Assembly: GCA_964058805.1 (NCBI GenBank)
Contig: CAXKVV010001992.1
Location: 1 to 33,017 of the forward strand
Direction of reading: 5' to 3'
DNA: 33,017 nucleotides
Source: Schoenoplectus triqueter
Lineage: Eukaryota; Streptophyta; Magnoliopsida; Poales; Cyperaceae
The position numbers and the translations under genes are program-made. Under the pieces are notes generated by a model. It worked only from the letters and a program-made list of their open reading frames with translations, was not told where the DNA came from and searched no databases. Positions 20,823 to 31,201 of this stretch are shown here, one piece after another (within the stretch, counting starts at the first letter, position 1; each line of letters opens with the position of its first letter).

Positions 20823-22967
20823 AGATTAATGGAAAGAAAACCGGGTCTAGGTTGCATACTTACGTGGAGAAAAAACCTGCAATTATTGTGCGACCAACGC
20901 TGATCGTTGATTACGCTTGCCTTAGCTGCTTAGCACCTGTTGCCTGATGGTAATCTAAATATCTAATCATGTTGTACGTCGTTGACAAGACAAAAGAAAA
21001 CCAAAATATAGCAACACGATTGTTCACACGGGCACAACTGCCAGGAGTTTGAAATAAGTGTGCCTTTTGAGAATTTAATATTTGGGCCATCACATTTTCC
21101 AATCTACTTTCTTTTTGAAAAGAATTAAAGAGATTTTTTTCCCGCAAGAATTTTTCACCAACTGAAAATCACCAATCCTGTGTTAAATTTCCTTTTAAGA
21201 AATATAATTTTCTGATTAGCCCAGGTTAAATTTTATTTATGTTCTGTAAACTTGACCCTACAGTCGTCCTTCATGATGTCAGTGTAATTTGTATTATATT
21301 ATTTTTTGTATGGACCATATAATGTAGCATTATAATGTGTAGGAAAATATTGTATAAATTAAGTTAATCTCACCAAGATGGTTTTTGAGTTTAATCCTAC
21401 AACTTATATATTGGAACAACGAAAAGTAATGAACAATGAAATTGACCTAAATTCTCCCCAAATTTATAGTTTTCTGAATCAATATTTGGTTTAAAATCAA
21501 ACAGAAAAAAATAAATGTTTAAAAATTAATTTTAATATATATGTTCATATGTTTTATCTATTGATTTCATACTAAATAAAATACAAATTTTATAAATTTG
21601 TCATGCAAGTACATTAATAGTGTTGTAGTCTTGTAGATCTGTTTCAATGATTTTGAATTTTTATATTACTGATTGTAAAGCCAATCTTCCGTACTAAGCT
21701 TAGATTTACAGGAGCATCATTCGATCTTTTATTCGGTTCTGAATTGATCCTCTAAACCACTAAAAAAATTGATACTCTTAATGAATTTAGGAAAAATTTA
21801 TATATAAACTTGCAAAATACATTAAACATTGTTTTTATTACATAAGCTTTGTAAATTAATATTAAATAATGACAACCAAGAGTTTGTTCACATGGTTTTG
21901 TTCAGGGGCAGATGAACAAGCCTCAGTTAGTACTCATATTTAATTTCGAAAATTAGTCTAAGAGTTTTTCTCTTAGAACAAAAAATATAGCTAAAAGTTA
22001 TATAGTGTTTAGACTTAATTGAAAATTTTAGTCTGTTAAATTTTTATTTGAGAATTTGAAATTTATCTACTTATTTTGCCCATGCTTACGGAACAAGCTG
22101 CCATGGATCCACCACTGATTTTGCTCCACAGAATGATCCACCACTGATGCTTGTGAATAGTATGCTGATAGAGTATATTCTTTTTCTCATATTAATAAGA
22201 TTTATGAATGGTATGCTGATGATTATTTTTTCTCTGTTAATTCGAATCACAAAAAAGGAATTAAACGGATTACAAAATGTTTTTCAAACTTTTCTGTATT
22301 TCTAAATTATTTTACACTTTTTTGTATCACAAATTCACAAAAATAAATCTATAATTGTACATAAGTTGGTAAACTACATAAGCATGCTACAGAAGATCCG
22401 ACTTCAGTACTATTTTTTTAAAAAAAAAAAAAGAATTTCCTTTTCAAACAAGTCCTGCCGGGCGATTGGTTGAAGGTACAAGCTTAGCTGTAGCCTGTAT
22501 CTATGTAGGGAGGTGGAGGCGTTGCCATCCCCTTTTACGGAGCAACCGCACGGTCCAAATCTGCTATTGTTTTGCATCAAAATAGGATCTATTTTTTCTT
22601 CCAACGATTTTGAATTTTTAGTACCTTAAATCTTAAAATATTTTTAATAACTTGAATCTCAAAGTATTTCGAACTCAAAATCTCACTGTTGAGATGAGAA
22701 TAACAGAGCCCTCTTTTTATCTGAAATAATAATATATATGAATTCACAACCGCACACCTACAATACAATATTGATTTTTTTAGCTCCTTATGCCATACTT
22801 TGTAGAAATAAAAAATAGTGCAATTAGTCCAATTTGAAAAATTATTTGATCACGTCTGATATTTGAAAAATGGAGAGATCACTTAACAAAAGTTATTTTA
22901 ACAATTTTAAGAACATTATATTAAGCAAAATTTAAAAAAAATAAAGAAATATGTATAAATATATTTT
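20823..22967. other. Intergenic, nothing firmly recognised
   Basis: AT-rich DNA with short open stretches on the minus strand near 20,911-21,147 and 22,410-22,604 that show no domain or splice support. A small direct repeat, GATCCACCACTGAT, occurs near 22,106 and 22,136. Confidence 0.4.
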
Positions 22968-23009
22968 TTAACTTATAGATCTTACAGATCGAGTGTGTGC
23001 TTTATAAGC

Positions 23010-23745
23010 GTCATCTCGCTTTCTTCTCTTTCCAAGGTCGAGCTCCTCTCCTCTAGGGCCGGCCGTAGAGTAAGTCGACTCCTCTCTTCTAGGGCCGGTC
23101 GTAGAATAAGTCGGCTCCTTTGATTGATTAGGCCAGCGTGAGAGTCTATACCCTACGATACCCATTGGGGTGTTGATCGGACATAGATCTCAGTCTTGAT
23201 GGTTGATTAGTTCAATATCGGGTTAAAGAGGGAGATGAATTGGATCGAAATTTTGAGGAATAAAGATGACTCGAATCATTGGTGGAGGACACGGTAGGCA
23301 AGGGCAAGGGTAAGAACCCATGGAGGATATTTTGCTGGTCTCTCGAGTTTCGTATCAACTATTGGAAGCTCTACCCTCGGTACTGGCCTCGATGCACTCT
23401 CACTCGCAGCCATACTGAAAGCTAACATCAACATCGAGATCTTTGAGGCATCAAGTTTCCCAAAATACCCTCCATAGGGTTCTTACCCTTGTCCTTGCCT
23501 ATCATATCATCCGCCATCGATTTGAGTGAAATCCCCTTCCTTCTTCCTCAATATTTAGATCCAACCCATCTCTCTCCTTAACACGATCTTGATTTATTCA
23601 ACCATCAAGATCAAGATCTACACCCGATCAACACCCCATGGGTATCGTGGGGTATAGGCACCCACGCCGTCCTAATCAACCAAAGGAGCTAACTTACTCT
23701 ACGACCGACCCTAGAAGAGAATAGCTCGTCCTCAAAAAGATAAGG
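23010..23745. mobile_element. Inverted duplication of a retrotransposon-like leader
   Basis: The left arm (about 23,010-23,335) and the right arm (about 23,455-23,745) are about 80% complementary by eye, with matches such as CCTTTGATTGATTAGG / CCTAATCAACCAAAGG and GGGTGTTGATCGG / CCGATCAACACCCC. The left arm also holds a tandem repeat of about 38 bases (CTCTAGGGCCGG units, 23,042-23,117). On the minus strand the right arm contains a short frame starting MADDMIGKDKGKNPMEG, which could be the start of a gag-like gene but soon stops. The loop is about 120 bases. Confidence 0.65.
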
Positions 23746-23807
23746 AAGCGAGAGGAATAGGCGGGTGCTAAAGTGTCGCGGAACAGTAGCTGCGATGAAC
23801 AATAAAC

Positions 23808-24000
23808 TGGCTTTGATATCAAGTAGAAAAGTAAAAAAAATATTTTTGAGAATTATTGACTTTATTCAATCACTAAGAGTCTTTTATATAGGTGTGTATA
23901 ACTGATAAAATAAGTAAATAATTAATACCAAATCTCTAATTAATACAAGATGTTGTTTAGAATATTAATCATAAATAAAGATATCTAATATCTAATAGAT
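23808..24000 (-). mobile_element. Possible LTR remnant with primer-binding-like site
   Basis: The minus strand reads TTGATATCAAAGCC at 23809-23822, resembling the initiator-tRNA primer site TGGTATCAGAGC of many plant LTR elements. The sequence to its right has the AT-rich look of an LTR end (TATATAAAAGACTCTTAG on the minus strand). The second LTR and the internal genes are absent, and no clean CA end is seen, so this is tentative. Confidence 0.35.
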
Positions 24001-24103
24001 CTTAACACAATTAAGTATTATTTGATGATCCATTAAAAATATTTAATGATATTATTGTATTTTATATGAAATTTTGATAATCATTGACAACAGCACTTAA
24101 TAA

Positions 24104-24650
24104 TAGGGATGTAAATGAGATAGACTAAATTGAACTCAAGCTAAAATAAATCGAACTAAATTGAACTTGACCTAAAAACTGAGCCGAGCCAGCTCGAATT
24201 CGAGTCGAGGTTGAGCTCTAGATGACTCAATTATTGTCATTTTTATACTTATTTCATATAATTATAAATAATTAGAATTAAAATAATTAATATTTCATTA
24301 ATTTTATCTATATTATATTAATTCTATAATAAAATCTAAGAAAACAATATTTTCACAATATCATACATAATTATAGTCTAAATAAGTATATTTTTCTTCT
24401 TTTTTGGATTATATTAACTAATTTTTATATTTACTAATTTTATAATAAATTTTGAAAAAATTACATATATTTTATAAAATAAGTATATATTAGTAATTAA
24501 ATATTCTAAACTATATAAAATTAATTAAATGTCGAGCTACTATGAGTTGAACCGAGTCGAGCCATTAAAAATATCAAACTCGAGTCGAGCTGACGAAAAA
24601 AAAATCTAATGTACCGAGTCATGATCCTTGAGTTTTTTTTTCTTGCATTC
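24104..24650. mobile_element. hAT-like mini-element rich in GAGC/CTCG motifs
   Basis: It starts TAGGGATGTAAATGAG and ends TTGCATTCCTA; the ends are imperfect complements. Inside, GAGCCGAGCCAGCTCG and CGAGTCGAGG on the left pair with CCGAGTCGAGCC and CTCGAGTCGAGCTGAC on the right. Many plant hAT mini-elements begin with a TAGGGGTGTAAA-type end. No matching 8-base target duplication was found. A related fragment lies at about 24,780-24,880. Confidence 0.5.
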
Positions 24651-25059
24651 CTATTTACAGCTTATTCGATTGCACAAATTTATATGAGAATGGGATTTGT
24701 TGGATGTGAGTTCCTTCAATGATATCCCAATTCCAAAGTTAATAATTGAAATAGATAAAATAGGGTTACATAAAAAAGTTTGAACTCGAGCTAATCTTGT
24801 TTGGTAGTTAAACGAGCTGAGTTTGAGTTTAGGTTGGCTCGGTTTGTGTCTCGGCTCAGCTCGAATAATAATAGTTTATATTTTTTTTGTTGAACCCTAA
24901 CTCAATATCACCTTTCTCATTCTCTTTCACTATCACCGTAAATTAGCGGCGCCTCTTACTTTCTCGTGACTCAACTTATGTATCTGAATCGATATTTTTT
25001 TTATTAGTCAACTCATTCAAACTAGTGTAACAAAGATTCCATTAAACATTGATATATTT

Positions 25060-25620
25060 AGGCATAGCCCATAAAGGCTCGACCCTTGAACTTGACCCGA
25101 CCGACCCTTCAAAAATCCAACCCTCACAAGTCCGGTCGATCCTTTCTAATGGTAAGGGCCGAGTTTCTTAAGAATCAGTCTTAATTTTTAAAAAGAAAGC
25201 CCTTCTAATTTAGCCCTTATCCGACCCTTTTCGAAGTATTTCTTTAATATTTTATATTGTATATTAATTACACTTAAAAAATTTTAAAAATAGAAAAAAA
25301 TTAAAATAAAATGCCAAAATAGAAAAATATAATTTTATATTTTTACATAAATATAAATTAATATTAAAAAAATACATAATCGTCAAAAAATATATATCAA
25401 GCCATTACTCGTCGACCATTATCTGATCCTTACCTGGCCTTTAGAGTCCTAAGGGTTTGATAAGAGCTGGATTTCTCAAGAATCGAGCTCACACTTTAAA
25501 AATCAAGCCTTTTGAACCCAACCCTCTAAAAGTCCTTATCAAATCCAATCCTTATCCGACTCTCTCGTAAGCCCACTAGGATCAATCCTTGAGATATCCA
25601 ACCCAATTCTTAAGGATAAT
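25060..25620. repeat. Degenerate repeat rich in GACCC/CTTATC motifs
   Basis: A unit of about 50 bases recurs in direct orientation (25,147-25,204 and 25,460-25,511): GAG or GAGCTG, then TTTCTTAAGAATC or TTTCTCAAGAATC, then AAAGCCCTT or CAAGCCTT. Motifs such as CCTTATCCGAC and CGACCCTT repeat throughout. It resembles the internal part of an old mini-element, but no ends were identified. Confidence 0.4.
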
Positions 25621-25727
25621 ATCTAGATATATTATTTTCATTTAAGAAATGAAATTTAATCGTATCAATGAAATTACCCTAGCTTTTTCTCCTTTTAGGA
25701 GACCAAGTACACTAGTTATCTAGTGAT

Positions 25728-26281
25728 TAGGGGTGTCAATGGGTAGGGTAAGGTACGGGTGAATATATTTTCACATCCATACCCATTAAAATTTTCTTTA
25801 CCGATATCCTACTCTTACCCATTAAAAATTTTGGGTAATGAACGGGTAATGATATATAACGAGTAAAAATAAAAATAATTCAATAAAAAATTATATAATT
25901 TAGACAAATAAATAGCATTAAATAAATATAGTAATAAAGTACAATAATAATAAATATTTTAGATATAACAAAAATCATATAATTTTTTTTCATGTCAATT
26001 GTAATAAAAAATATATACTAATTACTATATATATTTTTATTAAAAATATAAAATAATTGTATTTATATATATTTAGCTATATATATATATATATAATTTA
26101 CCTAATGGATAATGGGTAATGAAAACCCCTTACTCATATCCATACCCGATAAGCTAACGAAATTTTTTTTTACCCATACCCATACTCGATGACCTAACGA
26201 AAATAAAACCTTACCCATACCTATTTTATCGAGTACAATGTAGGTCGGGTAAACAGCCAAAGGGTGTCATTGACAGCTCTA
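25728..26281. mobile_element. hAT-like mini-element (TAGGGGTGTCAATGG family)
   Basis: Left end TAGGGGTGTCAATGGGT; right end GTGTCATTGACAGCTCTA. ACCCATACCC-type motifs run inwards from the right and GGGTA motifs from the left, with an AT-rich middle. The flanks CTAGTGAT (25720-25727) and CTAATTAT (26282-26289) agree in six of eight bases, fitting a decayed 8-base hAT target duplication. Confidence 0.6.
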
Positions 26282-26285
26282 CTAA

Positions 26286-26660
26286 TTATTTTAAAATGTG
26301 GCCGCATATACGGTTCACTTATGCTTATGTGATACTATGCCGCATGCATAAGAGTATGCCGCATGCATATTCAATCATGCGCATTATTTTTTAAAATATT
26401 TATCCTATTAAGTCTATAAAATTAATTATATTATATTTTTATACAAAATATTCAAAATTATATTAATATCTTATTATATTTTCTTTGTTTTATATTAAAA
26501 TTCTTCAAAAATAAATAATTGATTTAAATATTATAAGATATTTTGTAATACATATCCGTATATGTAATCCGCATACTGAACCGTATATGCACCTACATGT
26601 TGCATATGCACTATGCAGTGGTCAACTGCACGTATATTGTAATCTGCATTTTAAAACATT
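26286..26660. mobile_element. Possible mini-element with GCATATAC motifs
   Basis: The left side ATTTTAAAATGTGGCC and the right side TGCATTTTAAAACATT are imperfect complements. Next inward, CATATACGGTTC on the left pairs with GAACCGTATATG on the right. No target duplication was found and the boundaries are approximate. Confidence 0.4.
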
Positions 26661-28596
26661 AGCCCTACTAGTGACAAGGTGCTATTTTCCTCTGTGTCAT
26701 GCTCATGCATGACGTTGCAACAGCAAGATTTCAGTTTTCTACCCTCATCTTTCATAATATAATGTTCAGTCGTTTTAGAGCTTGGAATGTGAAAATTATT
26801 CATAAAAAAATGGATAGACAAATGAATTTCATTCACACAATTAAAATTGCAATATATATATATATATATATATATCCTGTAAAATACCATAATATTATTA
26901 GTGAAGGAAGTAATTGAATCATTTAGCATAGTTAATTATTCCAACTAAATTAAACAATTACATGTGGTGTCTTAAGTAAAGCAATAAATTTATAAGGACC
27001 ATATTATCGTTGAAAGTTAGTTTGCAAGTGCTTTTTATTAATAATGTAGTCTATTTATTGAAGAACTAGTTAGTTGTCCCCAAAATCATTAAATCATTGC
27101 ATCATTTGGGGGTATGTATCCTCTAAAGTACCTAAAATTTTCGGTAGCTACCTGATAAATTGGGATGTACGTTAAAGATGATGGGCAAAGACACTGTACA
27201 ATGTGTAGATTGATTTTAGATTCATGGGGCTCATTTTGTGTAGCACTGGTCGGGCAACAACAAAATTTGCGGTAACTTAAAGGATTAAATTCATTATTTG
27301 GGGATTAGCATTTTTTCCCTAATTAAGAATGACATAAGATCATAATTATGATGAAGTTCCTCTCATCCAGCGGGCAGGGTGGATCCAAGTGGAATCAGGG
27401 GATGAGTTAACCCGTGGTTATAATTCTTTTTTACAATTTTTTTTATAATTATGTATATTTTCAGAAAATATTGAAATATAAGTTTATATCAAATAATTTT
27501 TACTTTTGATCCAAAAAAAAATCAATTTTTGATCCTCCCTGCGTTTCTTTGTTCTCATAACTATAACTGTGATCAAACTTTGTGATCTTATTTAATAAAT
27601 TTTGAGGACTTAGACCTCATCTTTTTAGTCCCAAATAGAAAAAAAAGTCCTCTTGACGATCAATTAACATGCAACTGCAGAGCAGCCTAGACCCAACCAA
27701 GTAATCAACCATTGCAAACAGTGTTTTAGGTAAAAGGCAAAAAGCTAAGATGTGCTAGAGTTCAATTAAAAGGCAAATATCCCTAGACTTTGTGTCAATT
27801 CTCACTTCTCATGTTGATTGTTCGTTGTTCTAACCCGTATAGATTTTATTAATCAAGAGAATCTCTCCAAAAAGCCAGATAGCGAGAGAAGTTCCATGAC
27901 TCTCATTGTCAAATATAAATTGATATATTCTTATGTGGGAAATTTTCTTTGAAATGAAATTGTATTGTACTTGTTGAATCTTTTCTATCTCTCTGTTTTT
28001 TTCTTCTGTTATCTTATTTCGTGAGCTGTACAGAGATTTATATAACATCAACCAAGTAATTTTAAGGCATTAATAAGTTTTAATTGGATTAAAAACTTGC
28101 TCCTCTGTAAGAAACTGTCTTTTGACCGACTCAAAGAAAAGAGAGTGTATTATTTTCTCAATTAACACAATATCAAAACTGAAACTTTACCGAGTCAAAT
28201 TAATTAATGAGCAATAGTTTTAGAACTTTAATATTATTTGCTAACAATTTCTAAAGTCATTATTTCTTAATTCGGTCGGAATAAAAAATGAAGAAAAGTA
28301 GTTTATTTTTCTTCACATTATTTTCTTCCAATGATTGTTAGAAAATAAAAATAAACTAGAAAAATATAATCCGTAGGTACACACCCCACACACACTCTCT
28401 AATTTGGAATTCGTATCGTCTGCCACGCTATACGGTGCAGCGCGACTTAAAAACCGTCCGATCACATAAAAATTCATGCTTCACCCATCTCACAATGACC
28501 CTCTCGTGAATCCAACAGTGTGAGCGTGTGCTGCCCTCGTACTGCACATCAGGCAATACAAATCCCTCTAACCTATTCCTTACCTTCACTTGCAGG
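26661..28596. other. Intergenic, nothing recognised
   Basis: AT-rich with a short TA repeat at about 26,852-26,874. Open stretches on both strands around the TA repeat are low-complexity readings without domain resemblance. Confidence 0.45.
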
Positions 28597-28604
28597 GCTC
28601 AATC

Positions 28605-28761
28605 TAGTGGCGGAGCCACATTGTGAATATTGATGTCATTTGACACCACTAAATTTAGAAAAAATATCTTATCAATTTATATATTTAATTATTATTATTT
28701 ATAATAATCTTTAAAATATATAAGTTGACACCACTAAATATATTTTCTACCTCCGCCATTG
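28605..28761. mobile_element. 157-base hAT-like mini-element with perfect target duplication
   Basis: The left end TAGTGGCGGAG and right end CTCCGCCATTG are complementary except for two outer bases. It is flanked by GCTCAATC at 28597-28604 and 28762-28769, an exact 8-base duplication as made by hAT transposases. Inside, TTGACACCACTAAAT occurs twice in direct orientation. Its small size means it depends on a transposase made elsewhere. Confidence 0.85.
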
Positions 28762-28769
28762 GCTCAATC

Positions 28770-30242
28770 CAAACCCTCCCTCTGAAGAGCCAATTCACTA
28801 CCAACTGGCCCAAGCAGTGGTGGCCTCAGTAGGCTGATACTGGCTTGATATTATACGTCAAAAAACTAGGACATGATCGACTGATACTGACTTGCTTGAA
28901 TGCTCACAGAAGACGTGAGACCTCATCGCCTCCAGAGGAGAATTGATTCGGTTTCATTTACATACAGGTCCACTTTCTGATAAACTGATAAAGTGTGTCC
29001 GTGTCCGTACAGGTTGGTGTGTCTGTCAAACATTTTCTCCTCCAATAATGAGCACTGTTACGGAGTTTCATTAGTGCACTGGTCTGTGTCGCTTTTTGCT
29101 CATGATGCTTTGGGGCCCATATGACAGACTGGTTCTGTCCAAAGTTGGTTCATATTATCATCTACCTGAGCAGATCTATATGTATTAAATGCCCCTATTT
29201 ATTTTTGTAGTTGTACAAAATTAAGTATTATATTATTAACATATATTTTTAAAAAATGTATTTGAACTTCATATATTAATAAATATGTAAGAGTTGTTCT
29301 ATTATGAAGCCCATATTTATAAATTTCATTTCTGTTCTATTATTATTGTTTTACTGATTCCAAAATCTAATATGATATTTGAACCTCATTGAAAAATTTT
29401 CTAGCTCCGTCCATCTCTACTACTTATTAAGCACGTATGTGTCCTGATTCTGCAACGGTCCAGATTTTTTTTTGAATTTTTAGAGCTAATATTACTCATC
29501 GGATTAAGTTATTCATCAAATAATGTTATTATTTCTATGACCATTTGTGTTGAAGTTAGAATTTTCTCTCAATTTTGTTTGTTACATGAAATGCTACATA
29601 ATTTAGGAATACAATTACTCTATTTTGTTTTTTTTTCTTAGATTGTCATCAATTATGAATTTTAACTTTCCTTAAACGCTGAATGTTAACTTTCCTCTCA
29701 ATTTATATTTATTTTATATTAATTATATATTCATGATTGAATTTACATTAATTACTAAATTATTTTTATTTTTATTTTTATTTTCTTATTTTTCACATGA
29801 AAATATGAATTTTTATATTTCTGAAAGATATCACTGTAATAATGTATATGTATTGCTCTTTATATTAAGCAACAGGATGTATATATATATTTGTAAAATA
29901 TGTTTCATAATTTATTTCCGATATATACCTTATCAGACTGATTTTCTATTAAGTCCAAATTTCTTGGATCTGCAATGGATAAAAGTAACGTAGACATAAT
30001 TTGGTGATATGCGGTTACAAGCGAACACTTGGATTGTTTAGCAATAAGCGTGTATCTCAACCTAATTTTTACACAAAATATTTTGTTATTATCTACCCAT
30101 TTGCAAATATGTGCCACTTAAGATACCGAGTATTTTCAAGAGAGACTTTCTCCGCGGCCTCGGTCCTTAGGGCAAAAAAGAAAAAAAAAACAAAGCAAAG
30201 GAAAAAAAAAGAGAAAAGAAGAAGAAGAAGCTCAAGTTATGG
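28770..30242. other. Intergenic, one weak element-like fragment
   Basis: Near 29,385-29,415 the text GAAAAATTTTCTAGCTCCGTCC resembles (in part) the right end of elements like the one at 28.6 kb, without a left partner. The rest is AT-rich and unrecognised. Confidence 0.35.
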
Positions 30243-30250
30243 GATGGAAG

Positions 30251-30558
30251 TAGAGGTGGCAATCAGGCGGGTCGGGTCGGGTTCGGGTTCGGGTTCGGGT
30301 CGGGCGGGTCGGGTCAGTTTGACTTTCTGGAAGAAATCAGGTCGGGCCGGGTCGGGTCAATTTACATGTTGTGTTTTTTTAGATCGTTGATAGATTTCGA
30401 TTGGATTGAAGACCATTTGATCTCGGGTCGGGTTGGGTCAGGTCGGGTTCGGGTCGGGTCGGGTCAGTTTGACTTTCTTAAAAAATCGGATCGAATCGGA
30501 TTCGGGTCCGGACGGGTCGGACGGGTTTGTCGGGTCGGGTCGGGTTCTGCCACCTCTA
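30251..30558. mobile_element. 308-base hAT-like mini-element filled with GGGTC/GGGTTC repeats
   Basis: The ends TAGAGGTGGCA and TGCCACCTCTA are perfect complements. It is flanked by GATGGAAG at 30243-30250 and 30559-30566, an exact 8-base target duplication typical of hAT elements. Most of the element is CGGGT and CGGGTT units, dense in GGG on the plus strand. CAGTTTGACTTTCT occurs twice, each after a GGGTC block. No coding capacity is credible; open frames reading through it are low-complexity Gly/Ser/Arg. Confidence 0.9.
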
Positions 30559-30986
30559 GATGGAAGAATGCATCTTTTAGGGCTTTACTCGTAAAGAACA
30601 TAATGTCTAACGGATGGTCAGTGATATCATCATTATCATTAAAATTGTGGATTTAAATCACAACACTCACTGAGGAGGAGATACTGATATGGGTATTAAT
30701 CTGATATGACCTCTTTCCTGCGCCACCTTGACATAAAAAGGAGATAGATTAGATGCAGGACCAGCCTCTAATATAAAGAGACCATCACACAAAAAAAAGG
30801 ACTTTACTAGTAAGTTGCAAGTAAGAGATTCCAAACCAAATCGTAACCAAATGCAGAGTGGGGTGGGTTCCTTTTGTTGAGAGTACAAGGCTTTTCAAGT
30901 GTTGGGTCTGGGCTTCAACATCATGCAATCTCTGTATCGAGATATCCATGCATTCAAACTTTCTAGCTGGGGCTAATTACGGGCTG

Positions 30987-31009
30987 TGGGCCTCCAAATC
31001 TTCTGGGCC
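30987..31009. promoter_or_regulatory. Pair of TGGGCC motifs
   Basis: TGGGCC at 30987-30992 and 31004-31009. Site II motifs like these mark some plant promoters, but no gene is visible on either side, so this is only a possible regulatory site. Confidence 0.2.
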
Positions 31010-31108
31010 GTAGAAACACAGTATATTCCAAATCTTCACGGGTTAATAATAGCATTTTCCATCTAGATTCGTGTAATGGTGGTTCTGGTTCATTCATCGT
31101 ACATACTA

Positions 31109-31201
31109 GGATTTTCAATTAATATGTTAGCCTGTTTGTTTGTGAGAGAGCTAACTTCATAGATATGTTACCTACAGAGGATTTTTAATTAATCTGTTAG
31201 C
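31109..31201. repeat. Short direct repeat
   Basis: AGGATTTTCAATTAATATG then TTAGC at 31109-31132 and a copy with two changes at about 31178-31201. Confidence 0.6.

Noticed and set aside
22968..23165. 65-codon minus-strand frame with a repeated Thr-Tyr-Ser-Thr motif
   Set aside because: It is the translation of the tandem repeat in the left arm of the inverted retrotransposon-like leader; no domain or partner exon.
30001..30656. Open frames encoding Gly/Ser/Arg-rich proteins on the plus strand
   Set aside because: They read through the GGGTC repeats of the hAT-like element at 30251-30558; the residues reflect the repeat, not a protein.
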